Source: Clostridium_AT stratigraminis
GTDB taxonomy: Bacteria > Bacillota > Clostridia > Clostridiales > Clostridiaceae
NCBI RefSeq assembly: GCF_045310675.1
Contig: NZ_JBJHZZ010000002.1
Span: forward strand, 310,001-374,000
DNA length: 64,000 nucleotides
Reading direction: 5' to 3'
Below the pieces are notes generated by a model. That model ran no database searches. It was not told the DNA's origin and saw only the letters and a list, made by a program, of their open reading frames with translations. Below are positions 25,986 through 34,952 of the stretch, piece after piece (the stretch's first letter is position 1; each line of letters opens with the position of its first letter). Position numbers and translations under genes: made by a program.

Positions 25986-26696
25986 ATGGGTATATCAATA
26001 ACAACACTTTATAAATCTTTAATTATTTTTATAGTACTTTTTATACTTATCCGCATAACCGGTAAAAAACATTTGTCTGAAATAACATACTTTGATTATA
26101 TATCAGGAATTACAATTGGAGAGATAGCAGGATCAACAAGTGTTCATGATAATGTAAGCGTCTATGATGGTATTATTAGCCTTGTAGTTTGGAGTATTAT
26201 TCCAATAGTTATTTCATATATAAACATGAAAAGTTTATCAAATCGGAGACTTACAGTTGGTGAGCCTTTGATTTTAATAAAAAATGGAACTGTAAATGAT
26301 ATAAATTTAAAAAAAGCAAGATATAACATTGAAAATTTATTAATGCAACTCCGTAAAAAAGATATATTTGATTTATCTGAGGTGGAATTTGCTTTACTAG
26401 AAGTTGATGGAGAATTAAGTGTATTAAAAAAATCGCCCTATAACGCAGCAACACTTAAAGACTTAAATATTTCTACTCCATATAAAGGTTTAATTTTAAA
26501 TTTAATTGTTAATGGAAGGGCTATAGAAACAAATTTAAAATTAGCTGAAAAGAATCTTGCATGGTTAAAGCATCAACTACATTTAAAAAAAGTAGAAGAC
26601 ATAGCAGATGTAATTTTCGCAGGATTCACAACAGATGAACAGTTACAAATAATCACTAAGGATAATTTATCTAATTCTCAAGATAAGCATGCATAA
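25986..26696 (+). CDS. YetF/DUF421 family membrane protein
   Basis: The 236-residue protein has three N-terminal membrane segments (about residues 8-25, 35-55 and 62-80) and a cytoplasmic YetF domain containing the RYNIENLLMQLRKKDIFDLSEVEFALLEVDGELSV block. Family members occur in spore-formers and several are made in the forespore; the function is not firmly known. GGAGG lies ten bases before the ATG. It is monocistronic with its own terminator. A second, distant paralogue lies at 52373-53065 in another operon. Confidence 0.88.
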   Translation: MGISITTLYKSLIIFIVLFILIRITGKKHLSEITYFDYISGITIGEIAGSTSVHDNVSVYDGIISLVVWSIIPIVISYINMKSLSNRRLTVGEPLILIKNGTVNDINLKKARYNIENLLMQLRKKDIFDLSEVEFALLEVDGELSVLKKSPYNAATLKDLNISTPYKGLILNLIVNGRAIETNLKLAEKNLAWLKHQLHLKKVEDIADVIFAGFTTDEQLQIITKDNLSNSQDKHA

Positions 26697-26743
26697 GAAA
26701 TGTAGTGAAGTGGAATATAATAATATTTTATATGTAAAAAAGC

Positions 26744-26775
26744 AAAACCTCTGAGTAATTTCAGAGGTTTAATTG
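26744..26775 (+). terminator. Terminator after the YetF gene
   Basis: AAACCTCTGA pairs with TCAGAGGTTT around a five-base loop. Confidence 0.85.
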
Positions 26776-26805
26776 ATGTAATATAATTTTTAAATCTTTA
26801 TCATT

Positions 26806-27129
26806 CTAAAATCCACGGTGAAAATGTTGGAAATGAGGATGGAAAAAATGATGATGAAAATGGTGATGAAAATGGTGAAAATGTGTGAAACGTGGATCTG
26901 GGTCGCCAGGATCCATTTGAGGCATCATTTTCGATTCTCCCATCATTGGACAAGTTTCCCTCATAGGGCATGTTTGCATCCATGGGCATTGAGACATTGG
27001 AAACATATTATAAGGCATTCCCATATAATTTTTATCTGTTTGTTTATGACGGTCCTGTTGATTATTTTCAGCATTAATTTCTTTTGGCTCAAAATTGTTA
27101 GGCTCTAGTGCATCATTTCTGTAATACAT
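26806..27129 (-). CDS. Small Met/Cys- and His-rich protein, possible spore coat protein
   Basis: The 107-residue protein has three parts: a polar N-terminus (1-35), a Met-Pro-Cys segment (MSQCPWMQTCPMRETCPMMG), and a C-terminal tail of about 25 residues made almost only of His and Phe (HFHHFHHHFHHHFFH). No signal peptide or membrane segment is visible. Such composition is common in clostridial and bacillar coat or metal-binding proteins, but I recognise no family. GGAGG lies eight bases before the ATG. It is divergent from the cupin gene across about 157 bases. Metal binding by the His and Cys/Met parts is inference. Confidence 0.7.
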   Translation of the reverse strand: MYYRNDALEPNNFEPKEINAENNQQDRHKQTDKNYMGMPYNMFPMSQCPWMQTCPMRETCPMMGESKMMPQMDPGDPDPRFTHFHHFHHHFHHHFFHPHFQHFHRGF

Positions 27130-27231
27130 TGATTAACCTCCATTAAATTTACCTACATTAATATATTATTCTGTTAGCTTTAAATTTGAGACATAAGATT
27201 ACCTAAATTTAAAAAGCTTAGAGAGCACACC

Positions 27232-27252
27232 TATTATGCAAGGTGCATAATA
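27232..27252. promoter_or_regulatory. 9-bp palindrome in a divergent promoter region
   Basis: TATTATGCA-AGG-TGCATAATA is a perfect inverted repeat with a three-base centre, 35 bases before the cupin ATG. Its right arm overlaps CATAATATA, similar to sigma-E/sigma-K -10 elements, and a TATAAT. It may be an operator or a symmetric promoter. Confidence 0.45.
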
Positions 27253-27286
27253 TAATATGGTAATACTTTGAAAGGAATAAACATTT

Positions 27287-27880
27287 ATGTATAGTTATTA
27301 TAACAATTGTCCATGTTCTTATTGTAGGAATGGAACATATCAATGTCCATATCTATGTGACGAACTAATATATAATCAAGACTTTTCGAGACAGTATAAC
27401 AATCAATATTTTCCTTATGAAGATAAAGTAAATTATGATTCAATATTTGATTATTCACGTACAGCAGAGGGAAATGACCCTGTTCGATTGAAGGACTATG
27501 GACCTGAGCCATTTGTAGTAAATATTGATGAGGCTACTAAGAGAAACAATAATTATAGAACAACTTTATGGACAGGAAAGCATTTGCAGCTTACATTAAT
27601 GAGTATCAAGCCAGGGGAGGACATAGGTTTAGAAATTCATCCTACAGTTGACCAATTTTTACGAGTTGAAGATGGTGAAGGGCTTGCACAAATGGGGTCT
27701 AATAAAAATAACCTAAATTATCAAAGAAAAGTCTACGATGGATTTGCGATTTTTATACCTGCTGGCACATGGCACAACGTAATAAACACAGGCAATAAAC
27801 CGCTTAAGATGTATTCCATATATGCTCCACCACAGCACCCACACGGTACAGTTCATGTTACTAAAGCAATGGCTCATTAA
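27287..27880 (+). CDS. Cupin-domain protein with Cys/Tyr-rich N-terminus
   Basis: Residues 85-190 form a cupin barrel: HPTVDQFLRVEDGEG carries metal-ligand residues and FAIFIPAGTWHNVINTG is the second cupin motif. The tail QHPHGTVHVTKAMAH is rich in His. The first 50 residues (MYSYYNNCPCSYCRNGTYQC) are unusually rich in Cys and Tyr, as in spore-coat proteins, and are not part of the cupin domain. AAAGGA precedes the ATG. The enzymatic activity, if any, is unknown; sugar isomerase or dioxygenase activity cannot be inferred. Its pairing with the His-rich gene suggests a shared sporulation role. Confidence 0.85.
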   Translation: MYSYYNNCPCSYCRNGTYQCPYLCDELIYNQDFSRQYNNQYFPYEDKVNYDSIFDYSRTAEGNDPVRLKDYGPEPFVVNIDEATKRNNNYRTTLWTGKHLQLTLMSIKPGEDIGLEIHPTVDQFLRVEDGEGLAQMGSNKNNLNYQRKVYDGFAIFIPAGTWHNVINTGNKPLKMYSIYAPPQHPHGTVHVTKAMAH

Positions 27881-28214
27881 GTTTCAAAGGGTCAAGGACG
27901 TTAATTATTAAGGGTTATACTCATTTAAAACTTAACTAAGGCAATACTGAGAATATTTTATCAGTATTACCTTTTTTTGCTTTGGATTAGGTTTTTATTT
28001 TAAGGTTAAATAGAGCACCCAGAAATGGGTGTTTTAAAACTTATTCTTATAAGCTTTAAAACACTTGGTAACATAATTTACACTTCAAAATAAACTATTA
28101 TAGGAAAAATATTCTTTAAGTTAAAATTGATAAAATAAACACTTAAGGTATTGACTTAAAGTTTTATACAGCATGCACTGCATAAGATTCTCTTTTGATA
28201 GGGGTGGATAGCTT
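27881..28214. other. Intergenic stretch with two hairpins
   Basis: This 334-base gap has the cupin terminator (27938-27978) and a short hairpin CACCCA-GAAA-TGGGTG near 28016-28031. The remainder is AT-rich with no ORF. I see no clear sigma-A promoter for the next gene; a CATAAGATT before it might be a sporulation sigma site, but this is weak. Confidence 0.5.
27938..27978 (+). terminator. Terminator after the cupin gene
   Basis: AAGGCAATACTGA pairs with TCAGTATTACCTT (one mismatch) and is followed by seven T. Confidence 0.88.
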
Positions 28215-29114
28215 ATGCTTATAAAAACAGAAACTCAGGAAAAATCTAAAAATATAGTACAGCCTTATAATAAGAATTATAAAAATTATTTTATAATTAA
28301 TAACAATTTAAAAGAAGAAATACTTATAAAAACAAAAGATCAATTACTAAATACAATTAACTTTAATAAATATGAAGCTTACATGGTAATTAACAAGTCT
28401 GAGGAACTTTCAAAGTATATTCCTCCTGTTAAAAAAATTAATAATTACCGAGAAATCATAAATTTCACAAAAGAATATGGCAGGGTTATTTTAAGACCAA
28501 TAGAATTCAGTATAAATACTCCAATTTACTTTTTAGAAGCCATTGAGGATTACATTAAAGTTACTGGAAATAAGAAACAACAGCCTATTAAAAAAATATT
28601 AGATTGTCGAAGTGATCTTAAAGAATTATTTCAATTACAAGAAGTATCCTTAAATGATTATTTTCTTCAAAAAGGTATCAGATGTGTTAACACAGGTGAG
28701 TTACTTGATGATATACAAGTAACTATGAAAAAGGCTGATGCAGTAAATTGGAAGTGTTCTTCACTTCAGTTTTTAATAAGTAATAATAGAATCCTTTTAA
28801 ATAAAATATTAGATTCCTCAGAGGAAAAATATTTAAATATACTAAAAAAAGCTTTACCTATTGGGTGTAAACTGGAGCTGCTCTTAAAACAAATAAATAA
28901 AATTTGCCAAAGATCATGTCATATTTTAGATAAAGGAAATCCTGGTTTTTATGAATATAAATTTGAATTTACTTTAGATAAAGAAAAAAAACTATGGGTT
29001 ACGGATATGAATATTTTGAATAGCTACAAGGACTTTAAACAAATTGATTTTATAACCTATTCAAGAAAAAATACCACAATATTATATGAAGTGCCAATTA
29101 TTAATTTGAAGTAA
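28215..29114 (+). CDS. YheC/YheD-like protein with degenerate ATP-grasp features
   Basis: The 299-residue protein resembles the ATP-grasp part of YheC/YheD spore-coat-associated proteins. YREIINFTKEYGRVILRPIE matches the entry to the ATP-grasp fold and LNDYFLQKGIRC the following segment. The late FEFTLDKEKKLWVTDMNI corresponds to the usual D-x-x-x-WxxExN strand. The glycine-rich loop and the final glutamate (replaced by Asp in TDMN) are not canonical, so it may not bind ATP. AGGGGTGG precedes the ATG. It lies beside germination genes. The family call is tentative. Confidence 0.55.
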   Translation: MLIKTETQEKSKNIVQPYNKNYKNYFIINNNLKEEILIKTKDQLLNTINFNKYEAYMVINKSEELSKYIPPVKKINNYREIINFTKEYGRVILRPIEFSINTPIYFLEAIEDYIKVTGNKKQQPIKKILDCRSDLKELFQLQEVSLNDYFLQKGIRCVNTGELLDDIQVTMKKADAVNWKCSSLQFLISNNRILLNKILDSSEEKYLNILKKALPIGCKLELLLKQINKICQRSCHILDKGNPGFYEYKFEFTLDKEKKLWVTDMNILNSYKDFKQIDFITYSRKNTTILYEVPIINLK

Positions 29115-29122
29115 AAAGTAAG

Positions 29123-29208
29123 AAGCCTGCGTTTGCTGATAGGTGCCCTTGAAGTAGATAGTTTATTAGCAGTACACTAAAAGGAGAATATCATGGTTAT
29201 GCAGGCTT
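29123..29208. repeat. Inverted repeat bracketing the gap before gerAB's 3' end
   Basis: AAGCCTGC at 29123-29130 and GCAGGCTT at 29201-29208 bracket about 70 bases, with a second inner pair TGCTGATA/TATTAGCA (one mismatch). The right arm lies inside the last codons of gerAB. It could act as a terminator between the convergent genes, although the loop is large. Confidence 0.4.
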
Positions 29209-30291
29209 TGCATCCTTAACTTTAGTAGATTTTGTTCTTATATAAAAAATGCTAAAAACAAAAGTGGGAATTATAATAAAGTTAATAAGGCAAATGTAGG
29301 TATAATAATCTAAGAGGATAAATAAATAAAATAAGTTCTTTGAACAATAATAACTCATTATGAATACCACTAATGTTAGGATATAATCAACAAATTTATT
29401 CTTAATCTTCAGTTGTTTTAAAATAAGCAATATAGCAAAAAAGGATAAAATATATTTTACAAACCATCCCCCTACTATTTGAAGCATAACATAAAGTTCA
29501 CCATTTTCTAAAAAACCAAAATGACTTACTAGTTGGGTTTGAATAAGCTTTGGATAGGATATATTATTAGCTCTATTAATACTAAAGGTCATTATAATTC
29601 CTGCAGAAGCTATAATTTCCATTTGAACTAATATTATTAGGCCGATTAAGGCATCACGTCTCAATTTTACCTTGTCTTCAATTTCATTAAGATAGGGTAA
29701 AACAATTCCTAAACCACCATACATACCTAGAGATTTAATTAAGGAAAAAATAAAGCCTAAGTTAACTCCATTAGTAAATATGGGGAATAAATATTTGAAC
29801 TTTTTATATTTTGCAGTAAGAATACTAAGATTTATTCCAGCAAACATTATTAGAGTTATGCCTATTAAAGTTACTATTATAACTGCAACCTTACCTTTTT
29901 TTATGGTGTATAGTGCAGGAAAAATGAAAAATACTAGCAGAGTCCAAGGTGGATTAAGATATAGCATATTGGTGTGCATTGAACTTGCCTCAACAGAGGA
30001 ACTTTCAACTAAGGTCAAAATTAATGTGACTACAAAGAAAAACAGAAAAATGGTGCCCAAAATATTACCAAGTGCCTTCTTATAAATGTTACAAATATTA
30101 TAGCTGTTTGTTTTTTTGCAAATATATAATATATATAGAAAGTAGAAAATTATTAGCGTAGATGAAATAATAACTGCCACCCATGAGTCTTTACCACCAC
30201 TTCTCATATAGATAGCAGGATAAGTTTTAAGGGATATTACTGCGGTACCTAATATTAAAAAGGCAAGATGCTTAGAAGTAAATTTGTCCAT
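29197..30291 (-). CDS. gerAB: Spore germination permease-like protein (GerAB/GerB type)
   Basis: This 364-residue integral membrane protein has about ten hydrophobic segments and belongs to the spore-germination branch of the APC transporter superfamily. As the B subunit of a nutrient germinant receptor in the spore inner membrane it binds germinant. The start MDKFTSKHLAFLILGTAV is typical. I place the start at 30291, after GAGG; the open frame extends 13 codons further without a ribosome site. It is divergent from gerAA-gerAC rather than in the same operon, which is unusual compared with the Bacillus gerA layout. Confidence 0.9.
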   Translation of the reverse strand: MDKFTSKHLAFLILGTAVISLKTYPAIYMRSGGKDSWVAVIISSTLIIFYFLYILYICKKTNSYNICNIYKKALGNILGTIFLFFFVVTLILTLVESSSVEASSMHTNMLYLNPPWTLLVFFIFPALYTIKKGKVAVIIVTLIGITLIMFAGINLSILTAKYKKFKYLFPIFTNGVNLGFIFSLIKSLGMYGGLGIVLPYLNEIEDKVKLRRDALIGLIILVQMEIIASAGIIMTFSINRANNISYPKLIQTQLVSHFGFLENGELYVMLQIVGGWFVKYILSFFAILLILKQLKIKNKFVDYILTLVVFIMSYYCSKNLFYLFILLDYYTYICLINFIIIPTFVFSIFYIRTKSTKVKDAKPA

Positions 30292-30436
30292 AGTTATAAC
30301 CTCACAAACTAATATATAAAGAAATTTCAATTATAAGCTTTTAACTTTAGTAATTATTTCCCTTCATAAGAATACTATTCATTTTTATTACGAATAATAG
30401 AATAAATCACATTTATTCTTAAAAGGTTGTGGTAGT

Positions 30437-31843
30437 ATGAATGGAATTGAAATGCTAGCTAGTATAAGAAAGAAACTAGTACACAATTTTGATATAAAAT
30501 ATAGGGAAATACAATGTATCAAAGGAAACATAACCTTGGTTTTTGCAGACAGTCTTTGTGATGCTAAATTTATTAGCGAATATATTGTTACACCTTTGCT
30601 GGAAGCTAAGTTAATGAAAAATAATACTGAAGAAGTGAAAAAAGAAATTCTAATGGCAGGTATAGTTGGAGATATAAACACAGAAGAAGAAGCTCTAATT
30701 AATATTTTATCAGGTAATGTGGTCATTATTTTTAGCTTTTATAGCAATGTTTTATATTGTGAAGCCAAGGGATTTAGTAAGAGAAGTATAACAACACCTA
30801 TAACAGAAACTAATATTAAGGGCCCAAGAGAGGGGTTTAATGAACCTTTTATTGATAATGTATCACTGCTCAGAAGAAGAATAAGGGATGTTAATTTAAA
30901 ATTTGAAAATTTACTTATTGGAGGATCAACTAAGACTACTATAGTATTAGTGTATCTTCAAAATAAGGTACATAAAGAGCTTTTAAATTATGTGAAAGAG
31001 CAAGTTAATAATATAAAATCAAGCGAGACTATATTAACTAATCATGTTGAAGAACAATTTCAATGCAAGTATACACTTTTCGACACTGTGGGCTATAGTG
31101 AAAAGCCGGAAAAGGTTGCATCTAAAATATGTGAAGGAAGGATAGCTATAATTGTAGATGGGAGCCCTTTTGTTATTACAGTTCCTTATTTCTTTATTGA
31201 AAACTTTGAAGTCACAGATGACTATACTTCCAATAAATATTTTGCAAGTGGAATTAGAATTTTTAGATGGTTTGCTTTCATAATGGCAAGTTTACTTACA
31301 GGATTTTATGTGGCTATTGTTACACATCATTTTTCTTTAATTCCCTATAGTTTTATTTTCAGACTTGCCATAGCTAGGGCAGGAGTTCCATTTCCAACGG
31401 TAATTGAAGTACTGGTTATGATGATTTTTTTTCAGCTTAGCAGAGAGGCAGGCATTAGACTTCCTCAGCCTATAGGTCTTTCAATGAGTATAGTAGGGTC
31501 GCTTATCTTAGGTGATGCTACAGTAGGAGCTAACATTGCTTCCCAAACTACTCTAATTATAGTGGCAATTGCATCAATCAGTTCTTTTTTAATTCCTAAT
31601 TTATATGGAGTGGCATTCTTTTGGTCAATAATAATTATATTTTTTTCAACTATTTTAGGGCTTCCTGGTTTTTACATAGGTTTTTGCATTTTAGTTTCTC
31701 ATATGGCAGGCTTAAATAGCTGTGGTTACCCATTTTTATTTCCTTTAGGCACCCTTAAGCAGTATAAATATAAAGACCTTTTATTAAGAGGAGATTTAAA
31801 TAGAATATCAAATAATATTTTAGATGAGGATAAAACGAAGTGA
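30437..31843 (+). CDS. gerAA: Spore germination receptor subunit A (GerA family)
   Basis: The A subunit of a Ger receptor assembles with B and C subunits in the spore inner membrane. The N-terminal soluble half (to about residue 270) carries GNVVIIFSFYSNVLYCEAKG and the R-RR-IRD segment. The membrane half has FPTVIEVLVMMIFFQLSREA and the GLSMSIVGSLILGDATVGAN motif, the family hallmark. The 468-residue length is close to the family norm. AAAAGG lies ten bases before the ATG. gerAC overlaps its stop. Confidence 0.95.
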   Translation: MNGIEMLASIRKKLVHNFDIKYREIQCIKGNITLVFADSLCDAKFISEYIVTPLLEAKLMKNNTEEVKKEILMAGIVGDINTEEEALINILSGNVVIIFSFYSNVLYCEAKGFSKRSITTPITETNIKGPREGFNEPFIDNVSLLRRRIRDVNLKFENLLIGGSTKTTIVLVYLQNKVHKELLNYVKEQVNNIKSSETILTNHVEEQFQCKYTLFDTVGYSEKPEKVASKICEGRIAIIVDGSPFVITVPYFFIENFEVTDDYTSNKYFASGIRIFRWFAFIMASLLTGFYVAIVTHHFSLIPYSFIFRLAIARAGVPFPTVIEVLVMMIFFQLSREAGIRLPQPIGLSMSIVGSLILGDATVGANIASQTTLIIVAIASISSFLIPNLYGVAFFWSIIIIFFSTILGLPGFYIGFCILVSHMAGLNSCGYPFLFPLGTLKQYKYKDLLLRGDLNRISNNILDEDKTK

Positions 31844-32949
31844 AAAAGATAATTTTATCAATTTTTTTAGGTTTTACTTTATTTTTTAACGGGTGCAGAG
31901 GTTATAATGACGTTAATAGGCTGCTATTTGTAACTACCGTAATTATAGATGTTGATAAAAATAACATGCCAATAATATATTTAGAAGCATTTAAGCCTAC
32001 AAGAACTACTCAAGGTGGATCAGAGAAAGGAGAGAGATTATTATTTAAGGGAACAGGAAAAACAGTTTTTGAAGCCTTAACCGATATAAACTTATCTTCA
32101 AGTTTAAAATTAAATTATACACAAAATAAAGTAATTATGTTCACTCAATTTGCGGCTAAGTATGGCATAGACAATTTTATAGATATAGTTGATAGAGAGC
32201 AACAGTTTTTAGTAAGGCCATACATCGCCGTATTGATGACTTCTCCTGATAGAATATTAGGAGCTAAGATTAAATCAGAAGAATACATAGGCATTTATAT
32301 ACATGACTTAATAGAAAATGTTGGAGCATCCCCAAGAGCTATAAAGCTTCCAATTAATGATTACTTAAATAAAAGATTAATTGGCAGTAGAACTGGCATT
32401 GTAACGGCCGTGGATCTTAAAAAAAATCAATTGGAGGATATTATTGAAATAGAAGGTGGAGCTATTATTAAAAACGATAAGATGGTTGACTTTATGACAA
32501 AAAGGTTAGGTTTAGGATATAATTTTCTAGAGTATGATTTAAGTTCTGGAAGTCTTGAAATTACAAATCCTGATAATAATAATAGCTTTGTAACCTTAAG
32601 AATCTTAAATAGCAAAACAAAAACAAATTTAACATATGATGGAGAATTAATTCACCTGAATAAAAGGATAAAACTAAAAACTAGTATTGCAGATGTTCAA
32701 AAAAATATAAGTTTTAACGATGATGAATTAGAGAAAATTAAAAATAAATCTAAGTTAAATATAGAAGAAGCTTGTAAAAGTTTATTTAATAAATACAAAG
32801 AAGAAAATTTGGATATCTTCGAAATTCAAGAAGAATTTGAAAGAAAGTATCCTAATGTAAAATTGGAAAATGTATTAAAGATAACTGAACTTAACTTGGA
32901 AATAGATGAAACTATTGAAGGATCACCTGATATTCAGGGCAATACATAA
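31840..32949 (+). CDS. gerAC: Spore germination receptor lipoprotein subunit C (Ger(x)C family)
   Basis: The C subunit is a lipoprotein of the germinant receptor. The signal peptide ends at the lipobox LFFNGC near residue 19. The family core includes LLFVTTVIIDVDKN and ASPRAIKLPINDYL, followed by a C-terminal domain ending in helical ELERK-type segments. The GTG start overlaps the gerAA stop by four bases (GTGA), so translation is coupled. The 369-residue length is typical. A weak A/T-rich hairpin (AAAGGGATT/AATCTCTTT) follows at 32948-32971. Confidence 0.93.
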   Translation: MKKIILSIFLGFTLFFNGCRGYNDVNRLLFVTTVIIDVDKNNMPIIYLEAFKPTRTTQGGSEKGERLLFKGTGKTVFEALTDINLSSSLKLNYTQNKVIMFTQFAAKYGIDNFIDIVDREQQFLVRPYIAVLMTSPDRILGAKIKSEEYIGIYIHDLIENVGASPRAIKLPINDYLNKRLIGSRTGIVTAVDLKKNQLEDIIEIEGGAIIKNDKMVDFMTKRLGLGYNFLEYDLSSGSLEITNPDNNNSFVTLRILNSKTKTNLTYDGELIHLNKRIKLKTSIADVQKNISFNDDELEKIKNKSKLNIEEACKSLFNKYKEENLDIFEIQEEFERKYPNVKLENVLKITELNLEIDETIEGSPDIQGNT

Positions 32950-33091
32950 AGGGATTTTTTAAATCTCTTTAAATTGAATGTTGTAAGTTATGTTTTTTGA
33001 AGCTTAAGCTAGTTGTTAATTATATTTATTATGATTATAATATAGTTAATATAATAAGAACTTCTATATATTGGAAAGGATTTATTGATAT

Positions 33092-34681
33092 ATGAAGGGG
33101 CATAAAGAAATTATAAAATTAACAATACTAGAAACAAGTGATATTCATGGCAGTATATTTCCTATAAATTATGGTACTAATGAAAAGTATGATACAGGAC
33201 TTGCTAAAATCTCTACTCTAATAAATCAGGAGAGATTAATTAATCCACATACCATTCTTATAGACAATGGGGATTTGCTCCAGGGAACACCCATTACGTA
33301 CCACTATGCTAGAATAGACAGCAAAGATATAAATCCAGTTATAAAGGTATTAAATTATTTAAATTATGATGCCGCAGTTATAGGTAATCATGAATTTAAT
33401 TATGGCAGGGAAATTTTAGAGAGAGCTATGAAAGATTCAAACTTTCCATGGCTCTCAGCAAATACTATTTTTAAGGGAAATAAGCAGCCATATTCAGGAA
33501 TCAGCTATATAATTAAGGAATTCTCTAATGGATTAAAGGTTGGAATAATTGGACTAACCACTAAGTATATCCCTAATTGGGAAAATCCAATACATATAGA
33601 AGGATTGCAGTTTGAAGACCCCATAGTACATGCAGAAAGACTTGTAAAATATTTAAAAGAAGGAGAAAAGGTGAACGTTGTTGTAGTTTCATACCACGGG
33701 GGTATAGAAAGAGATATTGATACTGGAGAAGCTGCAGAAAACTTAACCGGGGAAAATCAAGGCTATGAATTATGTATGCAAGTTCCTGGTATAGATGTGC
33801 TCTTAACAGGCCATCAGCATAGGCTAATTTCAAGCAAGCTTATAAATGGTGTACTTGTTATTCAACCAGGTGCTAATGGAACCCACCTTGGTAAAATAGA
33901 TCTTCTATTTGAAAAGAGAGAAGATAAGTGGAGCATAGTAAGTAAATCTTCTAAGCTTTTAAGTACCAAAGATATTGAAACAGATAATAAGTTGCTTGAG
34001 ATTGTAACCATAGATGAAGAAAAAACTCAAAAATGGCTTGATATGCCTATCGGTAAAATTAAAGGTGATATGCTTGTAGGGGATCCTATGAAGATAAGAG
34101 TAAAAGATAGTGCACTTATAGAGTTTATAAATAAAGTCCAAATGTACTATTCGGGAGCTTCCATTTCAAATACAGCACTCTTTGACAACTATTCTCCAGG
34201 GCTGCCTCCAGAAGTTACCATGAGAGATATAGTTTCTAATTATATATATCCTAATACCTTAAGAGTAGTTAGAATAAAGGGAAAGGATATTAAGGCAGCC
34301 TTAGAAAGAAGTGCTTCTTATTTTGAGACCTTTAATGGCAAAGAAATAAAAGTAAATCCTGAGTTTTTTAACAATAAGATTCAGCATTATAATTATGATA
34401 TGTGGGAAGGCATTGATTATATTTTAAATATTTCAAAACCAATTGGTGAAAGAGTTGTTAAACTGAATTACAAAGGACATCCCATGGAAATGGAAGATGA
34501 ATATGATGTAGTCATGAATAATTACAGGGCCGGTGGCGGCGGTGAGTATGAAATGTTCCAAAATAAGCCAGTGATTAAAGATATGACAACTGATGTTTCA
34601 GAATTAATTGCAAATTACATTATGGATAGAGGTTTAATAGAGGCAGAGGTTAATAATAATTGGATGGTAATACATGATTAG
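33092..34681 (+). CDS. 5'-nucleotidase/2',3'-cyclic phosphodiesterase family, cytoplasmic form
   Basis: The 529-residue protein combines a calcineurin-like N-domain and a 5'-nucleotidase C-domain, as in UshA/YfkN. Metal ligands are seen in ETSDIHG, IDNGDLLQG, GNHEFNYG, VSYHGG and TGHQHRL. The C-domain includes the substrate-binding NYRAGGGGEYEMF. UshA-type enzymes are normally exported, but here the protein starts MKGHKEIIKLTILETSD with no signal peptide, so it should be intracellular. AAAGGA precedes the ATG and a terminator follows; it is monocistronic. The exact substrate (nucleotide, cyclic nucleotide or sugar nucleotide) is undetermined. Confidence 0.9.
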   Translation: MKGHKEIIKLTILETSDIHGSIFPINYGTNEKYDTGLAKISTLINQERLINPHTILIDNGDLLQGTPITYHYARIDSKDINPVIKVLNYLNYDAAVIGNHEFNYGREILERAMKDSNFPWLSANTIFKGNKQPYSGISYIIKEFSNGLKVGIIGLTTKYIPNWENPIHIEGLQFEDPIVHAERLVKYLKEGEKVNVVVVSYHGGIERDIDTGEAAENLTGENQGYELCMQVPGIDVLLTGHQHRLISSKLINGVLVIQPGANGTHLGKIDLLFEKREDKWSIVSKSSKLLSTKDIETDNKLLEIVTIDEEKTQKWLDMPIGKIKGDMLVGDPMKIRVKDSALIEFINKVQMYYSGASISNTALFDNYSPGLPPEVTMRDIVSNYIYPNTLRVVRIKGKDIKAALERSASYFETFNGKEIKVNPEFFNNKIQHYNYDMWEGIDYILNISKPIGERVVKLNYKGHPMEMEDEYDVVMNNYRAGGGGEYEMFQNKPVIKDMTTDVSELIANYIMDRGLIEAEVNNNWMVIHD

Positions 34682-34689
34682 AAATAAGC

Positions 34690-34718
34690 AAAAGACGGTG
34701 GATTTTCACCGTCTTTTA
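34690..34718 (+). terminator. Terminator after the nucleotidase gene
   Basis: AAAAGACGGTG pairs with CACCGTCTTTT around a six-base loop. Confidence 0.9.
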
Positions 34719-34952
34719 ATACAATTAATATAATATAATAATATAAGAAAATAATGTATATATTCACCACAATATGATAAGAATAGTAAATAGAAGTAAA
34801 TATAACTTTTTTAATAAAACTAAGGAATATAGATTACAAACAAAGTTAACAATTTGTTAAGAAACATTATGACTCAGAATGTTGAATAAATATTCTGAAT
34901 ATTATATAATGTAGAAAATAGCACCTAAAAAAAACTTGAAGGGGTGGTAATC

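Noticed and set aside
26818..27108. ORF antisense to the His-rich gene
   Set aside because: Its Met/Lys-rich start is only the complement of the His/Phe tail. The minus-strand gene has the GGAGG site.
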